From contig NZ_AHCA01000017.1 of assembly GCF_000238355.1 (NCBI RefSeq), positions 1-56,270 on the forward strand: 56,270 bases of DNA, written 5' to 3'. A program made the translations under genes and the position numbers. The notes below the pieces were generated by a model. That model saw only the letters and a list, made by a program, of their open reading frames with translations, had not been told where the DNA came from and did no database searches. This stretch comes from Pseudoalteromonas haloplanktis ATCC 14393 (GTDB taxonomy: Bacteria > Pseudomonadota > Gammaproteobacteria > Enterobacterales > Alteromonadaceae). Below are positions 1 through 8,431 of this stretch, piece after piece. The stretch's first letter is position 1. Every line of letters begins with the position of its first letter.

Positions 1-941
1 CGATCACCTTCACTGTACTCAGTAACGTTTCGTATTGAAGATGGGCTGCGGATTGCTGCATCCTCAGGTATGCCATACTTAGCGCGGTAAGCATCGATTG
101 TTTCTGAGTTCACACGAAGATTACTATCTAGCTCACCATGAGCATCCCCAATCAACGGCGCATAATTGGTAAAATTTGCAGTATCACGACGAAAAGTTTG
201 ACCAGAGCCAGCGACTTTAAAAGCCACTGCAAGTTCATCTTTAATAAGGTGTTTACTCATAGAAAGTTTAACAGATTCATCCCAATGCTGAGTTAAATCC
301 TCATAGCGCCCACCAACGCTGATGTTATATTTTCCATCAGGCTTTGCAAGCGCGCGTTGTAATTGTTTATCAACGATACCAGCAATTCCTCCCGCTTGCA
401 TATCAGCAGTAGGAGACTTAACAACAGTCACACCATCGAATACACTCGCCTCAAATGCTGCGAATGGGTTACTTGAACCAACGTCATCAAAACTTCTGCT
501 TGGTGTTGCAAAGCTTTGACCTGCTGAGGTTGTTTTGACGAAGCCGCCCCCTAAGCCACGTAAACTAATTTCAGACTGTCGCCCCTCACCAGAACGTTCA
601 ATTTGAACACCAGGTACTGCTTGCAGAGCTTCACCTAAATCAAGTGCTGGCAATGCATCAATATCTGAAGCAGAAATAGCATCAACAATTGAGGGGGCAT
701 CTCTTTTTGTATTCAGAGCATTTTCTAATGACCCACGAATACCTTGCACTTCAATAACTTCAAATTCGGCTTCTCTTTCTTTAACTCTTGCATCTCTTGC
801 TTTTGGAGTTTCCTGATTAGCATCTATAGCTTGTTTAACTTCTTGTGCCAAAATTGAAGGTGCAAATAGTGTTAGAGCTATACCTAACGAGCCACTGATC
901 AGTGTCGTTGAGTTAAGTTTTTTTCTCTCTTTATTAAACAT
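1..941 (-). CDS. TonB-dependent receptor, N-terminal part (cut by window edge)
   Basis: The reading frame is open from the ATG at 941 to the window edge (313 codons) and lacks the beta-barrel. The protein starts with a basic, then hydrophobic signal peptide ending near ILAQE. A plug domain follows, with the typical EVIEVQGIRGSLENALNTKR stretch and later DIDALPALDLGEALQAVPGV and ISLRGLG. This is the outer-membrane importer type used by Alteromonadales for large oligosaccharides. It is the last gene of a minus-strand group of degradation genes, 366 bp after the dehydrogenase small subunit, and has its own leader (CA-rich element at 956-965, phased repeats at 1057-1090). Import of ulvan oligosaccharides is inferred from context. 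No SusD partner is visible. Confidence 0.93.
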   Translation of the reverse strand, partial: MFNKERKKLNSTTLISGSLGIALTLFAPSILAQEVKQAIDANQETPKARDARVKEREAEFEVIEVQGIRGSLENALNTKRDAPSIVDAISASDIDALPALDLGEALQAVPGVQIERSGEGRQSEISLRGLGGGFVKTTSAGQSFATPSRSFDDVGSSNPFAAFEASVFDGVTVVKSPTADMQAGGIAGIVDKQLQRALAKPDGKYNISVGGRYEDLTQHWDESVKLSMSKHLIKDELAVAFKVAGSGQTFRRDTANFTNYAPLIGDAHGELDSNLRVNSETIDAYRAKYGIPEDAAIRSPSSIRNVTEYSEGD

Positions 942-955
942 TGTATTCCCCATAA

Positions 956-965
956 ATTGTGTGTG
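956..965 (-). promoter_or_regulatory. CA-rich leader element before TonB receptor
   Basis: On the coding strand this reads CACACACAAT, 15 nt before the ATG. The same element precedes six other transcription units here (see finding). It may be an sRNA or RNA-binding-protein target, or sit at the 5' end of the mRNA. The role is inferred. Confidence 0.5.
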
Positions 966-1056
966 CTGACATCTATTTTGATGTTTTAGATTATTGCAAA
1001 CTTCTATAAGTTAGAACTTCACTTATCAACCAACAATAAGATAACACAAGGGTTGA

Positions 1057-1090
1057 AATTTAAAAATCATTTTTAATCACTTTTAATCAT
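1057..1090 (-). promoter_or_regulatory. 10-bp-phased ATGA/GTGA repeats
   Basis: On the minus strand ATGA (1090-1087), GTGA (1080-1077) and ATGA (1070-1067) recur exactly every 10 bp, each followed by an A/T tract. The same phasing occurs before other degradation genes, so this is a candidate operator. Phased A/T tracts would also bend DNA. The rest of the 942-1307 gap is AT-rich and holds nothing else I recognise. Confidence 0.5.
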
Positions 1091-1307
1091 ATTTAATCTT
1101 AAATACAACATATTGATAACCATTTGCCTGCATTACCTTTACTTTACGCACTTATAAATAGGTTTTCTATTGATTAGTTAAAACAATTAAAAGCATGCTA
1201 ATGAAAAAAATGACCAAAAATGACTAAATGAATTATTGGAAAGTACACTTTTCAATAAAAAATCCATCATTATGGTCGTTTCTGTAATAAGCAAGAGGGA
1301 TAATAAC

Positions 1308-1880
1308 TTAAGTCACTCTGCCATTAGCGTGGTACAAATCTAGTTGATCTTGGCTAATACACCCTTTATATGTACCAGGAACTAACATAAAGTTTGGATT
1401 AGCCTCTTCAGAAGTATAAAAAATATGAAATATCATTTCTTTTAACTTTCGATAGCTTATCGATAATTCTGATGTTCGATCTGCAAATGCGCGCTTATCC
1501 AACTCAGTGATAAGGCTTTCTCTATCAGACTGTGAGGCACTTTGATAATCACTCTTAAAACTTGCTAGTGCAATTTGTTCAACCTGTTTGATAATCGATT
1601 TATATCTAAACTTTGTCTCTACACCAGCCCAACTAAACATCAAGCCATCTAGCACATTAATTACATGAGCATCTGTAGCGCCGGGCTGGTTGGTTCTTGG
1701 GATCATGATTTCTGCGATATCAGTGAGAATAGTTAACTCATCTGCAGTAAAAAACTGACCACTTTCAGTAAATACAGCTAACGCATTAGCGCTATTAAAA
1801 ACAGAAGCCCATATAGGTGTTGCCACTAAATACATTGACGCCCCAATAAAAACACGTCGACTTATATTAATGTTAGACAT
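1308..1880 (-). CDS. gluconate 2-dehydrogenase subunit 3 family protein
   Basis: 190 aa. The N-terminus ISRRVFIGASMYLVATPIWA is a twin-arginine type signal, so the folded protein is probably exported by Tat. The body matches the small-subunit family that partners FAD-containing GMC dehydrogenases, with the characteristic LTILTDIAEIMIPRTNQPGA stretch near residue 50 followed by DAHVINVLDG. The start is backed by a GGGGGAA ribosome site. It lies 11 bp after the GMC gene, so the two are co-transcribed and very likely form one complex in the periplasm. The small subunit usually helps export and stabilise the large one, which lacks its own signal. In this locus the substrate is probably a sugar or oligosaccharide (inferred). 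Confidence 0.88.
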   Translation of the reverse strand: MSNINISRRVFIGASMYLVATPIWASVFNSANALAVFTESGQFFTADELTILTDIAEIMIPRTNQPGATDAHVINVLDGLMFSWAGVETKFRYKSIIKQVEQIALASFKSDYQSASQSDRESLITELDKRAFADRTSELSISYRKLKEMIFHIFYTSEEANPNFMLVPGTYKGCISQDQLDLYHANGRVT

Positions 1881-1891
1881 GCCAATTCCCC

Positions 1892-3598
1892 CTACAGTTT
1901 GCCCTGTTTCATTTGTTTAGCTGCATAATCTGCAGCGCGAGCTGTAATTGCCATATATGTCAAAGATGGATTTTGAGTAGCGCATGAAGACATACAGGCA
2001 CCATCGGTAACAAATAAGTTTTTTACATCATGGCTTTGAGCCCACTTGTTCAATACAGAGCTCTTTGGATCTTCGCCCATACACGCTCCTCCCATTTCAT
2101 GTACACGATCGCCGACAAAAATAGGTTTGCTTTCAGGGAACTCATTCACTTGAATATCAACGCACCCACCAACAGTTAAAATTTCTTTAATGTCTTTTGC
2201 TGCTTGTTTAATCATTTTGCGCTCGTTATCTCTGATACGAGCATCAATATGCAATATTGGAATACCCCATTGATCTTTATCAGTTGAATGTAACCGCGCA
2301 TGATTATCATAGTTTGGTAGCATTTCACCGTACATAATCGCTCTAAACCGCCAAGGACCTGTTTGATTACTTTGCTCTTTCACTGCTGCTCCAATCCCAA
2401 CTTTTTTTGCTGTTGTACCGGTATTACTGCGGTTTTGAGCTGTTCCTTGAAAACCAAACCCTCGGACAAAATCGACGCCATCTTTTTGCTCATGACGATA
2501 ATTAGGAATATAAGTTGCAATTGGCCTGCGCCCTATCGAGAACTTATCATCAAATCCAGGTACTTCAGCATTTGCTAATACACCGGAAAAATGATCCATA
2601 ATGTAATGACCTACAACTCCGCTTGAGTTAGCAATGCCATTTGGAAATGACTTTGATTTAGAATTGAGTAAAATTTGAACCGTCCCCAACGAAGAGGCAC
2701 ATAAAAATATGACTTTTGCACGATATTGACGTTTCTCTTTCGTGTGCGCATCAATAACCGTTACACCAGTTGCCTTGCCAAGTTTGTCATCGTAATTAAC
2801 AGACTCAACAATTGAATCGGTAACGACTGTTAAGTTACCGGTACGCTCAGCTGCGGGTAATGTCGCTGATAATGAGCTGAAATAACCACCAAAAGTACAC
2901 CCACGGTTACAGTAAGCACGCGCTTGACATTGCCCTCGTCCTAGTTCAATCTGTTCTTTCGTCGGCTCAGTTAAGTTAGCTGAACGGCCAATAATCAACC
3001 GTCTATCGGAATACGCTTTCTTCAAATTTTCTGAGATAAATTTCTCAGCACAACTCATTTCCCACGGTTTCTGAAACACACCATCAGGTAGCGTATCCAA
3101 ACCATCTTTGTTTGCTGAAACACCGATAAAAGACTCAACATAATCATACCAAGGGGCTAAATCTTCATAACCAATAGGCCAAGGAACTCCGTTACCATCT
3201 TTCGCATTTGCCTGAAAATCTTTAACTCCCCAGCGTAGTGACTGCCTACCCCATGTGAGTGAGCGGCCGCCCAATTGATAACCACGAATCCATTTAAAAG
3301 GACTCTCTTTTGGATAAGAGATAGGGTGTTCTTTATCATCAATGAAAAACTGTTTTGTTGCGTTTTTAAAATAGCCTTTACGCTCAATCATCGCATAGCG
3401 GCCTTCTTCATCAAAAAGTTCTGGAACCTTATTACGGTTCTCTATCTGCCAAGGTGCCTGCATATCTGTATATTCAGCCCCGCGATGATCGATGTGCCTA
3501 CCACGCTCAATGACTAATGTTTTAAAGCCTTTTTCACAAAACTCTTTAGCAGCCCAACCACCGGTTATACCAGAGCCAACAACAATTACGTCATACAT
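1892..3598 (-). CDS. GMC-family FAD-dependent sugar/alcohol dehydrogenase large subunit
   Basis: 568 aa from the ATG at 3598. The upstream ATG at 3607 abuts the GAGG ribosome site, whereas 3598 lies 9 nt from it. The N-terminus MYDVIVVGSGITGGWAAKE is a Rossmann FAD-binding motif, followed by the ERGR end of strand 2 and a glycine-rich LGGRSLTWGRQSLRWG segment. A CQARAYCNRGC cysteine cluster lies mid-protein. The C-terminal block GGACMGED...LFVTDGACMSS...NPSLTYMA is typical of gluconate, 2-ketogluconate and glucoside-3-dehydrogenase large subunits. No signal peptide is present; export with the Tat-borne small subunit is likely. Upstream lies a DUF1080 gene (36-46 bp gap), which suggests oxidation of a glycoside at C3 before elimination (inference). 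Confidence 0.9.
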   Translation of the reverse strand: MYDVIVVGSGITGGWAAKEFCEKGFKTLVIERGRHIDHRGAEYTDMQAPWQIENRNKVPELFDEEGRYAMIERKGYFKNATKQFFIDDKEHPISYPKESPFKWIRGYQLGGRSLTWGRQSLRWGVKDFQANAKDGNGVPWPIGYEDLAPWYDYVESFIGVSANKDGLDTLPDGVFQKPWEMSCAEKFISENLKKAYSDRRLIIGRSANLTEPTKEQIELGRGQCQARAYCNRGCTFGGYFSSLSATLPAAERTGNLTVVTDSIVESVNYDDKLGKATGVTVIDAHTKEKRQYRAKVIFLCASSLGTVQILLNSKSKSFPNGIANSSGVVGHYIMDHFSGVLANAEVPGFDDKFSIGRRPIATYIPNYRHEQKDGVDFVRGFGFQGTAQNRSNTGTTAKKVGIGAAVKEQSNQTGPWRFRAIMYGEMLPNYDNHARLHSTDKDQWGIPILHIDARIRDNERKMIKQAAKDIKEILTVGGCVDIQVNEFPESKPIFVGDRVHEMGGACMGEDPKSSVLNKWAQSHDVKNLFVTDGACMSSCATQNPSLTYMAITARAADYAAKQMKQGKL

Positions 3599-3643
3599 CT
3601 TGCTCATCCTCTTGTTTTATAGTTGTTATTTTTAGTTGGTTTG

Positions 3644-4336
3644 TTAAATTAATTTTTCGATAAAGATGTTTCTAAACCTAACAACGTTATCGCTATGACC
3701 TGTTTCTTTATATAATTTGCTACCGTGGTGTTGCAGCCCAATCACACCTTCCTTATCTTTAGTATCTTCAACATGTGTAGTAAGTACGCCATTGAGGAAT
3801 ATTTTTAACGTAGAACCATTACACTCAATCCGTAGATGATTCCACTCACCCTGTTTATAAGCGCTCGCTTGTTGCTCTGACCACTGCGGTAAATAGCTTT
3901 TTATGAAATCTTCATCCCGATGACTGCGTTTAGGGTGTAAAGGATAAAGCCACTTTCTGCGACCTTGATCGAATAATCCGCCGCTCCAACGTCGCTCACT
4001 CGGATCAATTTCCGCCTGATAGCCAACAACAAATTTACCTTTGTCATTTTCTTCAATTTGACCTCTGAAAATAACGCCGGAATTGCTATATTCTTTCACT
4101 TGCGGCATTTTAATATCCACCGTAAGGATAAAGTTGTCATAACGTTGCTTCGTCGTTAAAAACCAATTCTGGGTTGATAATAAATGCAACTCGCCATCTA
4201 CGAATTTTGCATCACCATCTGCATAGACATTAACAAATTGACTCAACTGCGGATCAAGAAGATTAACGCGTTGTTCAGCCTTACAAACACCGATAAAAAA
4301 CGAGAATAAAACAAACAAGAATAGTTTTAAGCGCAT
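3644..4336 (-). CDS. DUF1080 / 3-keto-disaccharide hydrolase-like secreted protein
   Basis: About 230 aa. I choose the ATG at 4336 because the ribosome site GGAGG lies just before it, inside the longer frame that opens at 4351. Residues 1-20 (MRLKLFLFVLFSFFIGVCKA) form a signal peptide. The rest is a concanavalin-like sandwich of the DUF1080 family: NFILTVDIKMP, SGVIFRGQ, then GEWNHLRIECNGSTLKIFLN and GVIGLQHHGS near the C-terminus. Family members cleave 3-keto-glycosides or act as 3-keto-glycoside lyases. The next genes encode a GMC dehydrogenase and its small subunit, the partner expected to make 3-keto sugars. Activity on an ulvan fragment is inferred from context. Confidence 0.85.
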   Translation of the reverse strand: MRLKLFLFVLFSFFIGVCKAEQRVNLLDPQLSQFVNVYADGDAKFVDGELHLLSTQNWFLTTKQRYDNFILTVDIKMPQVKEYSNSGVIFRGQIEENDKGKFVVGYQAEIDPSERRWSGGLFDQGRRKWLYPLHPKRSHRDEDFIKSYLPQWSEQQASAYKQGEWNHLRIECNGSTLKIFLNGVLTTHVEDTKDKEGVIGLQHHGSKLYKETGHSDNVVRFRNIFIEKLI

Positions 4337-4358
4337 CAAAATAGCCTCCATAGATATG

Positions 4359-4368
4359 ATTGCGTGTG
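4359..4368 (-). promoter_or_regulatory. CA-rich leader element before DUF1080 gene
   Basis: Coding strand CACACGCAAT, one mismatch from the shared element, 23 nt before the ATG at 4336. It partly overlaps the phased repeats. Confidence 0.35.
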
Positions 4369-4395
4369 ATTAATTTTGATTGATATTGGCATATA
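4366..4395 (+). promoter_or_regulatory. 10-bp-phased GTGA/TTGA repeats
   Basis: GTGA at 4366, TTGA at 4376 and TTGG at 4386 on the plus strand, 30-60 bp upstream of the DUF1080-GMC-small-subunit operon. Same 10-bp spacing as the other candidate operators. Confidence 0.45.
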
Positions 4396-4489
4396 AAGTC
4401 GGTTTTACGCAACTTAAAAATAAAAGATGAGCCTAATGTTGAAATCAAATCAGCTTTATTCTACCGAGGAGTTCTATTACTGTAAGCGT

Positions 4490-4527
4490 CAGTCGCCCGC
4501 AAGGTATCACCTAATAACGAGCGACTG
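4490..4527. terminator. stem-loop downstream of PL24 gene
   Basis: CAGTCGC (4490-4496) pairs with GCGACTG (4521-4527). It lies 23 bp past the stop of the minus-strand lyase gene. The T run is on the plus-strand side, so terminator function for the lyase is uncertain. Confidence 0.4.
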
Positions 4528-4549
4528 TATTTTTTAGAAGAAGTGAGTG

Positions 4550-7500
4550 CTAGTGTTGAAATAACACTTTAAACTCATTGATACTTGGCCAGTTACCAAT
4601 CACTTTTAATTTAACGTACCTGCCTTCAGCATAAAATGAAGTAGTACTTGGCTGATGATAACTATCTCTGTTTTGATGTTTGGCGACCTTTGAGTATTCG
4701 CTATCAATATCGTTAGCCACATAGATTTGGTATTTTATTTCTTTACCTGCCTGCGTCCAAAGCTGTGTGCCTGTAATCGTCTTCGACTCTCCCAAATCAA
4801 ACACAACAAACTGAGTGCCATTTTTAGCCGCACGCCAGTTTGAAGCATCCGCTATATCACCATCTAATAGGTTTGATGCCAAATAATCACCATGTTCTGA
4901 AGTTACCGATACGATCGAAGGTTTAACCACAAGAGGCATTTCAACGCGTGATGATTTACCATTACTGTCAGTAGCTACAGCTTTTAGAGCATGAACGCCA
5001 GCAGGTAGCCCTTGTAACTCAGCTGGGTATTCTTCCCCACCCCATGTAAATGGTGGCTGCCAAAGATCGCGAACCAGCGTATCATCAACATAAAGCTCAA
5101 CACGCTCTATATCAACCCCATTTACCACAGACTCACTATGCACTGAGAGCGATAAGGACTCATAACCAACATTTAAACTAACCTCTGATTCAACAAAATT
5201 AACACTCGGTGCAGGGACTTCTTCGACGATCAGCGTCATCGAACCTTCTCCTTCAAGACCTTCACTATCCACAGCCACAGCGGTAATAGTATGGTGGCCA
5301 ACACCAAGCGGGTTGGGGTTAGGCTCATGTTGCTCTAACCACCCCATAGCGCCAAGCTCATAAGGCGCAAAGGAGTGACCAAAGTTCCATATAGGTTTAG
5401 TGTCTGTTCGCACCAACTCACCGTTTACATAAAGCGTAACGGACTGAATGGTTCGATCATCCTCAGGAGATTCTGCCGCAATTGTCACCCCCAATTTTTC
5501 ATAACCTGCAAAAACAGTCATCGATTCTTCAGGGAACATTACAATAGGAGGTTTTGGTTCGCCTTGTACCTTTAAGATCATTGTTGCGGTGCCTTCATCT
5601 CCTTCGCTGTCGATAGCCACAGCTGTGAAAGTATGGGTGCCAACCGCCAGAGGTGATGGGTTTGGTTCATGAGTGTCTAACCAGCCCATTGCACCAGTTT
5701 CATGAGGGCTTAACTGATGGCCAAAATTAAAAGGCGCTGCGCTATCTTTACGAACAAGTTCGCCATTAATATATAAAGTCACCGAGTCTATACTGCGACC
5801 AGTAACTGGACTTGTCGCTTGCAAGGTAAATGAAAGCTGCTCATAGCCTTCTTGTAGCGTTAAGTTAGGTTCAGGAAAGCTCAATTTAGGACCATTCGAT
5901 TGCACAATTAACTGCATGGTAGACGAGCCAACATTGCCCTCACTATCAGTAGCAACCGCCTTAAAAGTGTGAGTCCCTGGTAATAGCCCTAACAGTTCTG
6001 CTGGTTTATTTTGATGGCCCCAAACAAAAGGCGCGGCAGAATCTGAGCGAATAAACGTATCATCGACATATAAATCAACTTTACTTATCGTGCGTTGTGC
6101 AACAGGACTTGTCGCAGAGACGCTGAAAGATAACTCATTATAACCTTCCTCTACAGTTAGTGATGTGGACGGAAAATTCACAACAGGTGCGTTTGCATCA
6201 GCTTCAATATCTAAATCAATGATTTGCAAGTGAAGTGGTAAGGCATTACCCGCACCTCGTTCCATCAAATAGTAATAGACTTTGCCATCTTTAATATAAA
6301 TGGTGCCGTGATCGAATACAGGACCATCAGTCGCTTCATACACTCTTGTAAAATCATTGGTTCCGCCTTTAGCTTTTTCAATATACGGGCGACCATTTTT
6401 CAAACCGATAATGTAAATATTATCACCCGCGGTATAAACCTCACTAGCTCCGACAAAATCTGTTGTAGTAATAAAATCAGTCGCACCAGCCGGTTTATAA
6501 GAATGTAAGTAAACTTCCTCATAATCAGGACGGTTTTTATCACTTGAACGTGCTTTACTAATAAAGTGAACATCACCCTTTTGAGTCACAGTCCAGTCAA
6601 AGCTATCAACAATATAAACAGAGTTTGCTTCTTGATGACTAATATAGTCACCAGGCTCTAAAACTTTAATCTCATCGGAATTGACAAGCGGCCATGTCAT
6701 TGGCTGACCCTGATGATTTTTCCACTGACCGGCTCCATCGGGGTGATCTGAATAAGCGTAATAAATACCGTTTTGATATGTATACCTATCGTCGTTATCA
6801 CCACTACGTTGCTGAAAGCCAACTCGCAACTTACCATTAACGTACTTCATGTTGCCGTAAAGGCCCCAGTTGTACTCATTACCAAAGCTTTTTTGATTAT
6901 TATTATTAAATTTAGTGAAACTTGACCACTTTCCAGTTTCCGCATCATAACGGTTAAATACATAGGCACCGTTATTGTTTCCTCCTAAACGCATATAAAG
7001 CAGTAATGTGCCATCAGTATTAGTAAAGAACTTCGGGTATGTTAAACGTGCAAAGTTTCCTTTGTCGGCTAAATCTCCAGTCATGGTCAAGTGCTTATAA
7101 TCATCGGCTCCTTGACTCACACTACTGGTGTCTTTCACAAATTTATCTAATGTAAATTGCTCATCAGGCAAATCCGCCGCACCATTTTGACTGAATGAAT
7201 AACGGAAAAAGTCATTTTTAAACTTTCCACCATGATTGTTATCATCATAAGCGTGCATATCGTAAACCATGTGAATAGTGCCATTCACAGGACTAACAGC
7301 CAACCCAATCGTATTATGCGACTCCCCCACTAATGGATCACCTCTAAAGCCAGTATGACGATGAGGAAATTCAATCGTCGCCAAAGTCCCTGTTAGCGTA
7401 TTATAACGACTTAGCATCACATTACGGTCATACTTACCACCCTTATACCATGTCATAAATACATAATGTTTATACGTTTTTACCGCATCACCATGGGCTG

Positions 7501-7723
7501 ATATATTTCGGCCAAAAAAGAAATCATATGATTGACCTGTATCGGGATCACCAACATTGCCATAGTCTAAATCTTGACCATCAAAATGTAGCCCAATATC
7601 TGAGATTTTAACTTGCTGCTCTAATACCACATCCGCTTGCGCAGTCGCTATATGTATTGAAGAACTAAAGAGAAACAGTGATGTTGCCAGTTTAGGCAAA
7701 GATTTTATTGTGTAGTTTTTCAT
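4550..7723 (-). CDS. secreted modular ulvan lyase, PL24-type propeller with four Ig-like repeats and a discoidin domain
   Basis: 1057 aa. Signal peptide 1-29. Residues ~31-510 form a beta-propeller lyase domain with GESHN (His136) and HMVYDMH (His157), 21 residues apart; Tyr229 and Arg245 follow. From memory the PL24 lyase LOR_107 has His146/His167 and Tyr243/Arg259 with the same spacings, which is the basis for the family call. Residues ~512-930 hold four related Ig-like repeats of 95-115 aa, each with a GYE-type strand, a [TVD]LYV[ND] strand and a final AVA[TIV]DS[EN]G. The second and third carry an extra MGWL..HEPNP insert. Residues ~935-1057 look like an F5/8-type C (CBM32-like) domain. 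It should cleave rhamnose-uronate bonds outside the cell by beta-elimination. Confidence 0.85.
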   Translation of the reverse strand: MKNYTIKSLPKLATSLFLFSSSIHIATAQADVVLEQQVKISDIGLHFDGQDLDYGNVGDPDTGQSYDFFFGRNISAHGDAVKTYKHYVFMTWYKGGKYDRNVMLSRYNTLTGTLATIEFPHRHTGFRGDPLVGESHNTIGLAVSPVNGTIHMVYDMHAYDDNNHGGKFKNDFFRYSFSQNGAADLPDEQFTLDKFVKDTSSVSQGADDYKHLTMTGDLADKGNFARLTYPKFFTNTDGTLLLYMRLGGNNNGAYVFNRYDAETGKWSSFTKFNNNNQKSFGNEYNWGLYGNMKYVNGKLRVGFQQRSGDNDDRYTYQNGIYYAYSDHPDGAGQWKNHQGQPMTWPLVNSDEIKVLEPGDYISHQEANSVYIVDSFDWTVTQKGDVHFISKARSSDKNRPDYEEVYLHSYKPAGATDFITTTDFVGASEVYTAGDNIYIIGLKNGRPYIEKAKGGTNDFTRVYEATDGPVFDHGTIYIKDGKVYYYLMERGAGNALPLHLQIIDLDIEADANAPVVNFPSTSLTVEEGYNELSFSVSATSPVAQRTISKVDLYVDDTFIRSDSAAPFVWGHQNKPAELLGLLPGTHTFKAVATDSEGNVGSSTMQLIVQSNGPKLSFPEPNLTLQEGYEQLSFTLQATSPVTGRSIDSVTLYINGELVRKDSAAPFNFGHQLSPHETGAMGWLDTHEPNPSPLAVGTHTFTAVAIDSEGDEGTATMILKVQGEPKPPIVMFPEESMTVFAGYEKLGVTIAAESPEDDRTIQSVTLYVNGELVRTDTKPIWNFGHSFAPYELGAMGWLEQHEPNPNPLGVGHHTITAVAVDSEGLEGEGSMTLIVEEVPAPSVNFVESEVSLNVGYESLSLSVHSESVVNGVDIERVELYVDDTLVRDLWQPPFTWGGEEYPAELQGLPAGVHALKAVATDSNGKSSRVEMPLVVKPSIVSVTSEHGDYLASNLLDGDIADASNWRAAKNGTQFVVFDLGESKTITGTQLWTQAGKEIKYQIYVANDIDSEYSKVAKHQNRDSYHQPSTTSFYAEGRYVKLKVIGNWPSINEFKVLFQH

Positions 7724-7770
7724 AATTATCTCTATTTATAGTCGGTGTCATCTAAAGACCCCTTGTTTTA

Positions 7771-7780
7771 ATTGTGTGTA
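7771..7780 (-). promoter_or_regulatory. CA-rich leader element before PL24 gene
   Basis: Coding strand TACACACAAT, 48 nt before the ATG at 7723, further than in the other leaders. Confidence 0.4.
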
Positions 7781-7847
7781 ATGTCATAAAAATAAAACTT
7801 CACCTCTAATGTTAATTAGAGGTTAACAACACTACAATAAAACACAG

Positions 7848-7887
7848 AAACGATCAAATTAAATCAAAACAAACCAAATAAATTCAA
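7848..7887 (-). promoter_or_regulatory. four 10-bp-phased TTGA-type repeats
   Basis: On the minus strand TTGA, TTGG, TTGA, TTGA begin at 7887, 7877, 7867 and 7857. This is one of the clearest arrays in the window and sits about 130 bp upstream of the PL24 start. Confidence 0.6.
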
Positions 7888-7964
7888 ATATTGTTAACAA
7901 GTAAAGGCCAAAATTAGGCTAATGCTTCTTTGTTAGTAGCAAAGATAATAATGCGCCTACCTTA

Positions 7965-8058
7965 GCTGCATTGCTGCATTGCTGCATTGCTGCATTGCTG
8001 CATTGCTGCATTGCTGCATTGCTGCATTGCTGCATTGCTGCATTGCTGCATTGCTGCA
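7965..8058 (+). repeat. 8-bp tandem repeat (TTGCTGCA) x 11
   Basis: Eleven perfect copies of TTGCTGCA run from 7971 to 8058, preceded by a partial unit and followed by CTG repeats to about 8077. Such arrays change length by slipped-strand pairing. It lies 240-340 bp upstream of the PL24 start and directly before the hipBA relic. The long frame inside it encodes only a low-complexity Leu/His/Cys/Ile/Ala repeat and I do not call it a gene. Confidence 0.97.
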
Positions 8059-8109
8059 TGCTGCTGCTGCATTGCTGCTTGGAGGTTTGAAATAGCTTTT
8101 AAATGTTGG

Positions 8110-8311
8110 GTTAAAGTGAAAAGTCAGTTATTACAATGCACCAACTTCTATCGAGCAGGTATTAGGCGATGACCTTTAAACCAATAGATAAGCTAGAAGT
8201 AAAATATACACTATCAGATTTTCATCAGAGTTAAAGGTTGGTGTGCTTACTCACAATCGGCAAGGTGTTTATTTCCAATTCGATCACAACTATTTAGACA
8301 CCTTAAGACGA
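8110..8311 (+). pseudogene. hipBA relic (HipB C-terminus and frameshifted HipA N-terminus)
   Basis: One frame ends in NAPTSIEQVLGDDL at 8181, a HipB-like tail. Overlapping it, an ATG at 8169 opens MTFKPIDKLEVKYTLSD, and after a frameshift near 8220-8235 the frame continues LKVGVLTHNRQGVYFQFDHN to a stop at 8309-8311. The last part aligns with residues ~22-43 of the intact HipA encoded at 14.7 kb (VLVGKLVENRKQSFFQFDED). Everything downstream of the HipA N-terminus is lost. The stop/start overlap of the two relics copies the arrangement of a live hipBA operon. Confidence 0.72.
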
Positions 8312-8321
8312 TAAAGTAACA

Positions 8322-8350
8322 GACTGTTTTTAAGAAACTTAAAAACAGTC
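8322..8350. terminator. 13-bp stem-loop
   Basis: GACTGTTTTTAAG (8322-8334) and its exact complement (8338-8350) with a 3-nt loop. It lies between the hipBA relic and the convergent sulfatase. Confidence 0.55.
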
Positions 8351-8370
8351 ATAAGGTGAAACTCAAGTAC

Positions 8371-8403
8371 CCCACCAATATATACGGTACTTCAAAAGGT
8401 GGG
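8371..8403 (-). terminator. possible terminator of the 8.4-kb sulfatase
   Basis: CCCACC (8371-8376) pairs with GGTGGG (8398-8403), 29 bp past the sulfatase stop. Short stem and no strong T run. Confidence 0.3.
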
Positions 8404-8431
8404 TTGCTCACCACACACCAAAGTGTATCTC

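Noticed and set aside
7987..8172. Open frame with LLHCCIAA repeats
   Set aside because: It is a by-product of the 8-bp tandem repeat; only its tail overlaps the hipB relic, in a different frame.
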